A DNA stretch of 64,000 nucleotides from Enoplosus armatus. Lineage: Eukaryota > Chordata > Actinopteri > Centrarchiformes > Enoplosidae. Made by a program: the position numbers and the translations under genes. Location of the stretch: NCBI RefSeq assembly GCF_043641665.1, contig NC_092191.1, positions 15,965,501 through 16,029,500 on the forward strand. The letters are read 5' to 3'. The notes below the pieces were generated by a model. It was not told where the DNA came from, ran no database searches, and saw nothing but the letters and a program-made list of their open reading frames with translations. Positions 51,501 to 61,627 of the stretch are shown in pieces. The number at the start of each line of letters is the position of its first letter. Positions within the stretch are counted from its first letter, which is position 1.

Positions 51501-52256
51501 AATTTAAGATCCTGTGGACAAAGATTGAGAAGTTCCTGGTTTGTTCCTTATTTGCTTGTATTGACATTAACATACTTTGTGTAACACAGTTTATTAGTAG
51601 AATGGTGATAGCTCATATTAACTTGTTGGGCTCTCCATTAGGATCTGTACAAAGAGAGAGACGTGGACCAAAGTGGCTGTATGAGCGCCTCTGAGATGCG
51701 GATGGCCATAGAGGCTGCTGGTGAGACGCCCATTTCACAAATTATATTTCTCTACATTCAGTGTCCTCTAGTTAGAGCATCAAGAGGGTAGAGGATACCA
51801 GAGAGATTTTTGTGTTTTTCTCCATTATGTGCTGTTAGATATTATCTCTAAGTTAATCTTGTTGCATTTCGGCAGGTTTCTCTCTCAACAACCCTCTGCA
51901 ACAGATCATTGTGGCCCGCTACAGTGAACCATGCCTCACCATTGACTTTGACAACTTTGTGGGCAGCCTGATCCGCCTCGAGTCACTCTTCAGTGAGTTT
52001 TTGTCATTGTGACCACATTTTTGGATCCTACAGCCATGCAGACATTATGTAGAGTTATGGTGTTTTCTTTTATTTACAACAGACACCTTCAAGATGCTGG
52101 ACAAGGATGGGTCTGGCAAGATCGAGTTGAGGTTTTTGGAGGTAAGAGCCCATCTGTGATAATGACACAGAAATATAAAGCAATGGTTTATGGACCACAC
52201 AGTGACTTGTGTGCTTGTGTTTTCATCCACAGTGGCTGAATCTGGCGATGTTGTAG
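45175..52256 (+). CDS. capn2: Calpain C: calpain-2-like catalytic subunit
   Basis: Calcium-activated cysteine protease, 700 aa. Exons: 45175-45411, 46035-46104, 47072-47190, 47290-47423, 47515-47683, 47785-47868, 48055-48140, 49017-49091, 49231-49391, 49490-49659, 49753-49764, 49989-50200, 50299-50335, 50433-50498, 50580-50637, 50747-50811, 51470-51538, 51642-51720, 51876-51992, 52083-52141, 52233-52256. Every exon equals the matching calpain B exon in length. The start [13 protein letters not shown] parallels CAPN2 (MAGIAAKLxxxRE), and the end is WLNLAML. Cys105, His262 and Asn286 are present, and the EF-hands are canonical ([33 protein letters not shown]). Unusual: Glu-Asn replaces Gly-Gly just before ATRTDICQG at the first calcium site of the core. 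Introns after exons 5 and 17 start GTTTGT, a weak donor. Orthology within the CAPN2/8 group is not settled. Confidence 0.93.
46105..46180. repeat. (CA)n tract starting at the calpain C exon 2 donor
   Basis: Intron 2 begins GTGAGACACACACACAC and continues as interrupted CA repeats to about 46180. Confidence 0.9.
48300..48440 (+). repeat. Fish interspersed repeat fragment in calpain C intron 7
   Basis: Text such as TTTGGTCCAGACTGAAAAAT, GGACTGCCATGTAATTTTGT and CATGGTCCCCGGAGGATGA is a repeat I recognise from many teleost genomes. Its class is not certain to me. Confidence 0.55.
48478..48526. repeat. (TA)n-rich microsatellite
   Basis: Interrupted TA/TATG tract, self-complementary over most of its length. 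Confidence 0.9.
50900..51160 (+). mobile_element. Foldback MITE-like element, copy 2, in calpain C intron 16
   Basis: The left end AAGGAATAGTGTGACATTTT is mirrored by the right end AAATGTCAAACTATTCC. Inner blocks TTTCTTGCC and GGCAAGAAAG also pair. Confidence 0.75.
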
Positions 52257-52394
52257 ACTGTTAACAGTTGAAGAATCCAGACTTGAAGAGTCATCATATC
52301 TGAATATCTGTTTGTGTGTTTTGTGTACAACTTAATCACTGGATACTGATCTTGAGGGAAAATGATTTCTATGAGTTTGATTATCCATAAATAT

Positions 52395-52400
52395 AATAAA
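52395..52400 (+). terminator. Calpain C poly(A) signal
   Basis: AATAAA 139 bases after the stop; a second AATAAA lies near 52435. Confidence 0.7.
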
Positions 52401-52537
52401 GCCCCACAAATAAGAATCTGTTTATTCAGTATTCAATAAATAAGATATCAATTTTATGCAGTATGTTATGCCCACTGCACTGTGAATGTTAAAGTGTTTT
52501 GAATTCTGCCCTCTCTGTTCTTTCAAGTACTAACCTC

Positions 52538-52906
52538 AAGGAATAGTTCAACATAAGCAATGCGTTTATTTGCTTTCTTGCCGAGAGGTACACAAGAGCA
52601 TTGATACCACTCTCATATCTGTGCAGTAAATATGAATCTACAGCCAGCAGCTGGTTGGCTTAGCTTAGAATAAAGACTTGAAACAGGAGTAAACAGCTAG
52701 CCTGGCTCTGTCCAAACAGCTACCAAAATCCATCAACCAGCACGTTTAACGCTCACTAATTTACACGTTTGTTAACTCATTTCTTTAGTCTGTACAAAAC
52801 CCAAAATGTAAAAGTGACGTTGGGGTCACTGCGCCTGGCCAAGATAAGAGTGGTATCAATCTTCTCATCTAATTCTTGATAAAAAGGCATATTTACCAAA
52901 ATGCGT
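52538..52906 (+). mobile_element. Foldback MITE-like element, copy 3
   Basis: The left part reads AAGGAATAGTTC, TTTGCTTTCTTGCCGAGAG and ATTGATACCACTCTCATAT. The right part carries the inverted match GAGTGGTATCAATCTTCTCA. The core contains TTGGCTTAGCTTAGAATAAA. No coding capacity. Confidence 0.75.
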
Positions 52907-55900
52907 GTAAGAATTTTACTGCCACTGACTTTTGGAAATTCTATCATACGTCGTAGCTCTCTGTTGCTTCTCCTCCCTTTCCTTTGGTAGTAAGGTCTTT
53001 GCAAGCACTTACAAACATAATCACTAACTCCCTAGCCTAGCCTCTGTGTACTGACAAAGGTTACTTATTTTATTTTATTAAATTAGCTCTTAGCACAACA
53101 TATTTCTGATGCTATTGTTTTCTAGCATGCCTTAGCAAATTGTTGTAAACCTAGGCCAAACGATGTATATTACTGTATCTATTATTATATCATTATAATA
53201 TTATTATATCATATCTATTATTATTGTAATTATTGACTCATAGTCAACAGAGAAAATATAATTGACCACACCCAACAATAGTGCGCCAAACAGGAAACTT
53301 GAACCAAGGTCAGAACAACAATGGGTTTTCTCCCTACAATATTTAGTGCAGAGTTACTTTTTACAGACCAACCCAAATACTGTAGCTTCATGCACACTTT
53401 GACATGATTAAGACAACCCATCATTCACTGTAAACTCTATATGCTTCAATATATTGTAGGATGCAAGAGGAAAGCTATATATAACATTTCACTTAAAGGT
53501 ATGTTGATATCAAATATATCAATATTTGCTATATATCTTTTAAAATATGCAATATGTAGGACATTGTTCATAACATTCTTAAGTGAGTTCAAGAAGGATA
53601 TAATAACCATTTCAAGTAAGAACTATCTGTGGAAGCCTTCTAAAATATTGGTATGTTAATTAGATATATGATATACATTTTCACAGGGAGGGACCCACAT
53701 GCACTAACACTAGCACATGCGGCCGGACTGGCTGCCAAAACAAAGAACAAATAAACTCAGATTACAACACAGAGGGTGTGTGACTTCATTCTCTGCTCAG
53801 GACGCCATTACTCCATGTATGTTTACAAATAGCTGTTTATATTAGCGTTCAAAATCTCACATAATGTTCAATTTATATATTTGGAATCAGTTTAATTTGC
53901 CATGTTTTCTTATTTATTGTCTTTCTTTATGAATTTTGATGCACAAATTGAACTCTTCACACATACCGGCCCCTGGCCTTTTGTAGCATGTGGCGTCACT
54001 CTCCGCAGAGTGCAACAGATTCAGACATTCAGATTTAGAGATTCAGACACATATAACATAACCCAAATGCAGATGGCCAATTCACTACCTGTAAGTAACC
54101 AGAAGATGTCAGAGTTCTCTTAGATTTGGGTTTGCTGACTGGGGTTGTGGCCAAACCTGCTTGCAGCAGCATGAAGTTTTCAACTGACGGAGAGTTATGC
54201 AGCAGCCATTTCCTGCTCTGTGTAGTTCACGGTTGTATTTCACCTTTTTACTACTGTGAAAAGTTTCTGCAGGCTGCCATTAGCTCTGGTAGGCAGGCCT
54301 TACCACAGCTATGATGAAAAACCAAAAGAGAGTTTTCTGTAGCTAACTCTATCATACTTTTCCTAACAGACTGTCAACTATTTGACATATATAAACTTCT
54401 CCACAACTCACAGATTCCAGGGCTTGCAAAGCATGTGTTAGAAGGCAAGCTATGACATGTGCTGAAATTTAGGCACCCTGCTTTTTGGAACAGAAGCTGG
54501 TCCGGATGTGGGGCGGGACTCTGACTCTCTGAAAACCACTAATCCACACAGAGGAAGCAAAGCCACTGAGACGCTGAAGCAGAGTATCTGTATTTAAAAA
54601 TAGTCATCGTGGAGGAAGGGTTTATTATGCACTAAATTCTCCAGCAAAAGGAGAGTTTGGAAAAAAGACCTAAACTTTGTGTGTCATCTAAAAAAAGATG
54701 AAGAATATTATTCTCTTGCTTGCCAATAAGGCAGCTCAGTAGTTTACACAGGAAATGACTAGTTAGTAGTATTTTTCATGTAGTGCCTTCAACAAAAGCA
54801 TGATGTTACATGCAGCATTACATTACACATTTTGGACCACACATTTTGCATCTCACATTTTGCAGAGTGCTGAGAAAATCCCTTGATTGTGAGTGTGTGT
54901 GATCCCCAAATATTCAAAAATCTTTACTCACAATACTGTATGTATGAAGCAGAAGAAAATGGAAATAGTCAAGCACAAGTACCTATAATTTGTACTTGAG
55001 TAAATGTGCTTAGTTACTTTCCACCACTGGAAAGGGCTGGGTGTAGGACCAGAGGAAAGTTGCAGGGGGGCAAGGTTCCCCTCCTGTGGACTGGGACTTA
55101 ATTCCTAGCTACACCCCTGGACTTTACAGTGAAGATCCAGATATGTTCTCAAGAGGAACTGTTTAAATGCATTTTCTTTCTTTCTTGTTTTCTTGTTTTG
55201 ATTACTTTTTTACTTGTTGAATCAAGCAGTTTTCCAATAGCCTTGCACCGACATGTCATGTACGTATAATAACGCTCCTTTTATATGTGACACTGGGCCT
55301 CTGAAACAGAGGGAAAAACAGGCACTAAGTCTGCACAGTCTTCACAGAACATATCATGAAGTTCATATCATCCAGATTCATCGTCTTAGGTGGTTAATAT
55401 GTGTAATGTTTACTTGGTAGAATTGGATAGAAACCAGTCATGTTTTTGTACATCTCATTACCGACTATGACTAATAGAATCTGATGGTGGTGTAACATCT
55501 CACTCTCCCCAGGTAAATAGATAAATCATTTCAACATATCTGAGCACTCATCCTACCTTTTACCTTATAAGGCCACTGAACTGCATCTCAGCTGCAGATG
55601 AGTTAAATATGTGGACAGGTTTGTTCAGGTTTGTTCTCCATATAAGGGTGTTATGTGCCGCTCCCACCCATGACTGGCTCAAGCTCACCTGGGGTTTTAC
55701 CTAAAAAGGAAAATCTCTACCTCTTCCAAACGTAAGAAGACGGAGATGGTGACAAAAATGTTTGTAATGTGCCAGACGATGAAGCACATATATCCATTGT
55801 GATTTAAGCTTCAAATGTAAATGCAAATGCTGAGGTTGCAGCGGAAACTGTCACACCTGGGAAGAGTGGGGTGGGACTACTTTTGGAGGTGTGCACATTT

Positions 55901-56016
55901 ACGCCGGCTCCTCCTCTATGAGTCAACCTGCTCTCCTTCCTCATGACCCTTCAGCATTTTGACTGCTGCTGCCATTTTTTCTCTGCTGCCTGTTTCCTTC
56001 ACACATCAGAAGCAAA
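52907..56016. other. Intergenic region between calpain C and dstn
   Basis: No gene can be supported. The stretch is AT-rich and probably repeat-derived in part (53230-53420 looks like an unnamed repeat). Another fish repeat fragment lies at 54977-55029. The last few hundred bases hold the TATA-less dstn promoter and 5' leader. Confidence 0.6.
54977..55029 (+). repeat. Fish interspersed repeat fragment
   Basis: ACTTGAGTAAATGTGCTTAG followed by TTACTTTCCACCACTGG is a highly recurrent teleost repeat end. Confidence 0.55.
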
Positions 56017-57860
56017 ATGGTGAGTAGCTTTCACAAAGGTTTGACTTGCACTGTGTCAGTTAACAACTTCTTCTTTGTGATTTGTGTGCCCCACAGGACA
56101 TGTAATCTAGAGCTGATGAGTGCCATTTCCTCATTGTAATAATATGCGTAAAAAAAAGAAGTGTAAACTCAGTTAAGTCTGATTGTCAATATATCTAAAG
56201 TGTAAGATTTTCATTTGACGTTTCTTTGAGTGAGAAGAGAGTTTGGTGTTTGAAAGGGCTTGTTCAAGGTGTGGTTTTGCCTCCAAAATGGAGGGAGCTT
56301 TGTTCGTGCTTCAAACTTGTTCTGAGAGAATCCCTTGGGGCGGTCTTTCTTGTGCTAACTTGTTCCACAATGGCTGGAATGTGACAGAGCCAAAGCCTTG
56401 AACATTCATAGGGAAGCTACACCCCTGGCATGTTACTGCTGAATAGCTGGTAGACTGTTTGCACACTGAATTGCCTAAATAGCATTAACACTTCACTCCA
56501 AGTCTAATTTTGAAGAACTTCCTGTTTCTTCACCTTTTTTAGTTCTGCTTTGTGTCTCAAAATCAAACTACATGTGAACAATGTCTGCTCAAATATGAGC
56601 TATGGCCCAAATATCACCAAAGGGCTCAAACTGATACTGTCTTTTTATCATTCTCTCATTTTACAAGAATGTATACACTTAACTGACAAATTAGACTTGG
56701 TGCTGAATTTATTAAATCCCATGATTCAAATGATATGGGAGTAGTCTGCTTTGTCACTAAATGAATTTGTCATAAAATGAAATTCATCCATTTGCATCTA
56801 CTCTCATGACATACGGTTCTTATCGTCCTTCAAAATACAAAATCTTACAGTTGCAACCAAATTTAGGTAACTAAGTTATAAATGCAATTGTGCAAAAGTG
56901 CATTTTTTTTGTCTTTTATGTTTCTCTTATGTTCTGTCTTAAGGCATTATGTAACTTAAAATGTGTGGAACATTAGATACATTTTGAATTCATTAGCTCA
57001 CGACACTACCTGTGACCTGTGGGGTTAATACCCGCCAAAGAGTACATCTAATAAAATGCCATTGTGTCAACAAAACAAGTCTTAGACGATAGGTTTGATT
57101 GCCTTTGGGATATTGACAGGTAATGTCTTGCGTTTTCTCCAAACAGTCGTCCGGAGTAACAGTCGCTGATAGAGTGAAGGATATCTTCCAAAACATGAAA
57201 GTAGTGAAAGCTGATGATGATCAGAAGGAACGGATGAGACTGGTGGTCTTTCACATCTGTGGTTCTTGCATTGACATCGAAAAGATTTACCGGGAAAAAG
57301 ATCTGGAAGACACGGATGTCTTCAAGTTCTTCCTGGGTCTGCTGGATCCTGACCACTGCTGTTACATCCTGTATGACTGCCACTATGAAACCAAGGAATC
57401 GAGCAAAAAAGAAGACCTGGTCTTTGTGATGTGGTAGGCCCTTCTATTGCAATTGAACCATAACAACCAGTCTTACGTCAGACACATATTCTTGGGTGTA
57501 TGAATACTTGTGTTGAACACTTGGGATAATGATTTCTCTTCATATCAGGGCTCCTGACACGGCACGCATTTCACTTAAAATGAGCTATGCTAGCTCAAAA
57601 TCAGCCATGCGGTCAGTCATTGACGGTACGTTAATTTTTTTTCATCACATTAATTTGTCTTTCCTAGACATTGATATCAAATGAGTTCAAGTTGAATGGT
57701 GTAACTAACTCTTATGTCTTCAACAGGTGTCAAACATCAGATGGAGGTGCATGAGCTCTCAGACTGCAGCGACAGGGATTCTTTTGCATCAACAATGGGA
57801 AAAAACGTAATCACACTTGAGGGCCATCCCGTGAAGCCTGTATTAACAAAAACGATTTGA
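56017..57860 (+). CDS. dstn: ADF/cofilin family protein, destrin-like
   Basis: Actin-depolymerising protein that binds and severs ADP-actin filaments. Four coding exons: 56017-56019 (only the initiator ATG, followed by GTGAGT), 57147-57433, 57549-57625, 57727-57860; 166 aa, the normal cofilin length. The Met-only first exon is a hallmark of vertebrate ADF/cofilin genes. Ser3, the LIM-kinase target, is kept in MSSGVTVADRV. Other landmarks are FFLGLLDPDHC, ILYDCHYETKESSKKEDLVF, WAPDT, KMSYASSK and ITLEGHPV. The nuclear-localisation block KKRKK of cofilin/destrin is absent (DDDQKERMRLVVF instead), and several actin-contacting lysines are changed. I chose destrin because rrbp1 is the neighbour, as at human 20p12 (DSTN-RRBP1). 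It could also be a divergent teleost cofilin paralogue. Confidence 0.85.
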
Positions 57861-58305
57861 GAGGATAGCGGCAAAGTTTCCAAATCGACTGTTTTTTGGA
57901 TTGGTTCAACAAAGCTTAAAGGGAAGGGTTGGGCTCTGGATGTGATTAGACTCCTGTAACATAAACCTCTGATGTTTGAGCCCTGCTAAACTAACCAGTC
58001 ACACCAGTTTGGCTGTGAAATTAGTCATTATTCAGTCTTTTTTTTCCCTCATTCTATGACATATCCATACATTAATGATACTATTGTCTGTCACTTGACT
58101 CTTGGCGCATTTGCTGCATACAGCTATATCCTAAATATCCTAATGGACATCCTACTAGAGTTTACTGGCTCAAAATGGCTGGGGCTATAGGTTTTGACAT
58201 AAATCTGTTTTTATAGACTGTTACACTTTGATGGAAACTTTTTACAAAGAAAAAACTAAGTTACACTGATATTGCAGCAGTAGTTGCACTGTCTGAGTAT
58301 TGTTG

Positions 58306-58311
58306 AATAAA
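58306..58311 (+). terminator. dstn poly(A) signal
   Basis: AATAAA about 445 bases past the stop, with a T-rich stretch at 58346-58358 downstream. Confidence 0.75.
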
Positions 58312-58339
58312 TTCAATGCAACCAATTGTACGAGTGTGT

Positions 58340-59870
58340 GCCGTTTTTTTTTTTTTCCACCTTTTAAAAAAAACCCCAAAAAAAACCAATAAAAAAACCC
58401 CCATTAGTTACTGATTTGGCAGAGCAATTAGAAAGGTTCTGTCCTAGATAGGTGACATTATCAACTTTAGCCCACTAATCAATGGTCAGACCCATATTTA
58501 CTGTTGGTGTCTAGTTAGAACAGATGAAGGCTACAATTAACAGGTAGCTGGGGGGTGGTCTTAGCGCCTGGATGTATACCACAAGTATTCTTCCTTCAGA
58601 AAACCTCGGGTCTGTCAGTGTCAGACTTGGGAGGCCAGATTTACTGGGTTAGCCAGATTACTCATTATTCTACACCTGCAACGCAACCAGCATCACCATT
58701 AAGTTTCAATAAATAGTTCAACGTTTTGGGAAATGTGCTTATTTGCATTCTTTGGCAAGAGTCAGGTGAGATTGATACCACACTCGTGTTTGTTTACTAA
58801 TTATGTAGCTGGAGCCAGCAGCCAGTTAGCTTAGCTTAGCATAAATACAGAAAATGGGGCTCTGTCCAAAGGTAGCAAAATTCAGTTGCCAGGCAACCAG
58901 CAGAGAATTGTTTCTTTGATTTCTGTACGGATTTTAAAAAACAAGATATAACATTCATTAGTGGCATTTAGGGGTGTGGTAGGTGGATTTTGCCACCTTC
59001 AAACAGAGCCAATCTAGCTGTAGCTTCAGATTTACCACAAAGACATGAAAGTGTTATCAATGTTTTCATGTAAGTCTCAACAAGAAAGCTAATAAGCATC
59101 TTACCCAAAATCTCAAACTACTCCTTTCAGTTTAGTTTTCTTCAAAAGTGAAGACAAATGTTAATCCATTAGATATTCACACTATAGTGAATTGCTTTTA
59201 TTTGGTAACTTTTGTGCTGTTCCTATTTTTTTTCCATTTTACTAATGACTATTTATATAATGTTTTAATGGACATTTCCCAAGTGGACCAACTGTTCATC
59301 TGTTGTGTTTGAGGAAAGACAGCTTGACATCATGCCTGAAACAAAACCATACATGGCTGTTGAAAAAACCCACACACAAGCCCTTGTAATACACTTCCTG
59401 GTGTCTGTAACACAGTGATGCAACCTGAACCTTACTGTGTGAAAAGCTGCCATTTTTAACAGGCTTCAGAAAACACTAGCCATGTTTTTAAACAGATAAC
59501 AGAGATTGGAGCTGCTATAGAGTGTGCTATGCAGAGAATGTATATCCCTCCATTTTGGTGCATGATATGCAGCGAGGATGTCGCTGTGTAGAAACCAAGA
59601 CCGTTCTCCACACAGCAGAGTTGAAACAGGTTTTTGCGAACAGCTTTTTACCCTGGCAGGATAGGTTAAAGTCATGCAGACCTAACCTGTGTTAACTTTT
59701 AAGCGTCATGAGGCAGACATACAGTGCAGTGTTTGATTCACACCGGATCTGAAACTATGTCAAAATATAACCTACTCACCATAGCCAAATTTTTGCTTCC
59801 TGCCTGCATTTCACTGCACCTCTACAGCAACTGCGACACAGACACTGAACAGGAATTACATAGAGCTACA
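58340..59870. other. Intergenic region between convergent dstn and rrbp1
   Basis: No gene seen. Contains one foldback element (58707-59128) and low-complexity A/T runs. The minus-strand open frames near 59265-59675 have no recognisable family. Confidence 0.6.
58707..59128 (+). mobile_element. Foldback MITE-like element, copy 4
   Basis: Left end: AAATAGTTCAACGTTTTGGG, TTATTTGCATTCTTTGGC and GAGATTGATACCACACTC. Core: GTTAGCTTAGCTTAGCATAA. The right end is inverted, with AAGAAAGCTAATAAGCATC and CAAACTACTCCTTT. Confidence 0.75.
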
Positions 59871-59876
59871 CTGTAG

Positions 59877-59882
59877 TTTATT
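59877..59882 (-). terminator. rrbp1 poly(A) signal
   Basis: AATAAA on the minus strand, 465 bases past the rrbp1 stop. Confidence 0.65.
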
Positions 59883-60346
59883 CATTCATACAAATTCGAT
59901 GTGTGTTATTGGCAGCCAGCTACAGAGGAAAGCAGGCCCTAAAGGTAATGAAACACTGAACCATAAAAATGTTCCCATCATTCATCATCATTCAACCACA
60001 TAGAAAAGATACAAAGTAATTGCACAGGTTGATGTACGTCTGACGTACAATCGGTTTCCCTTTTTAACACTGAACTATGGGGAAATGTTTGGAATATAAG
60101 GCAGGGGGATAAATAACTTCTGACATAGCCAGAATTGTTGATGGAATGTGGGCTTCAAAAAAGATTGTAGCAGGATTATCTCCTCTAATCTTACTTTGAA
60201 ATGTTCATTATATCAAACATTTGATTCCTACAGCTGCAACAAATGCAATCAACTACAGTACAAGAAAAAATTGTTTTGGAATGCATAACTATGGTAATCA
60301 TAAGGCATATTTGGCAGTTTCTTTGTAGTGTCTGCAGTTCTTCCTC

Positions 60347-61590
60347 TCAGACGGACGTTCCTTCCTTCAACTCCACGTATTCTCCCTTGAAAACAAATGA
60401 AGAAAAGATTAGACAGTTTGAGATTGGAAATGTGTATGTGTGGTCTTACCATGTCAGTTGTCTCACCTTGCCTTCCAGGTGCTCCTGTAGTGTTCTCACC
60501 GTGTCTCTCTCTTTGGTCAGCTGTTCCTGAGTGGCTTTGAGAAGCTGCTGGAGCTTGGTGGCTGCTTGGCCCAGGTCTTTGGACAGCTTCTTCTCCTTCT
60601 CCAAGCGCTCCTATTCCAACAGCGGTAGCAAACATTACCTCAAAAGCACTGAGCAAAAATGAGACTCAATATGGAGACCCAAAGCGTTCAATATTAAATA
60701 AACAAGACATGACATAAATATAAACTACATCTTGTAACCATGAAACCTGTAAAAACTCAGCTCATTATTATTAAATATGATTTGTTGCATGAACTTTATT
60801 GCAGGTCATTTACATTTTTTCCCAAAGTCGATATATGTTGCAGCGCCATTTTTTCACCAATGACCATTCTGTTTCATTGTATAATTTTTCATCACAAAGT
60901 TTATCTGTCAAGACAAACAGGGCAGAGCCAGTTACGTAAATGACTCAGACCGACGCAACAACCAAGTGGCATTATGAAATAAACTGTCATTAGGAAAAAT
61001 GGTGTGAGGTAAAAACAGACTTTGAAATAGGACATTTTGGAAAAAAACTGCTTGAATTAAATTCAATCAACCTGCAATAAACTCTACTGTAAAATAAGCA
61101 AGATAATAATATGAATGAGCTGAGCTTTAAAAATCGTTTGAACTATTGCTCAAATTCATGGTTATATATTTTGTCTATATTTATTCACATTATCTATTTT
61201 GTAATGTATTCCTTCTTATTCAATATTTAACATTTGAGCCTCCATAAATCAAGTGAGGACGAGTGCTCTCCAAAGACCTACTGCTTGAGAAAATAAAAGC
61301 TCTCCATCTGTCACAATGATCAGCACAACTTCAATACATTTTTGAATCAGTGTTCAACTATGAAGCTGATAAGTATGCTTCGTTTCTTTTTAGGAGCAGG
61401 GCCACCTGTCACTCTGAGGTAGTCTGCAGGGTATGAGATTTATAATAATCCAGCACGAAGAAAAAACTATTTGTTACCACACCTTGAGCTGAGCAACATC
61501 TTCTTCAGCTTGTGGTGACTCTGCAGAAACCTTCAGAAGATCCAGCTGAGCCTGAAGTTCTGTTATAGTCTTCTGGGCCTGGAGGTTGAC

Positions 61591-61627
<37 letters not shown>

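Noticed and set aside
53230..53424. 64-codon minus-strand frame with plausible-looking hydrophobic text
   Set aside because: The surrounding text looks like a teleost repeat, there is no start context, and the frame is short; I cannot name a family.
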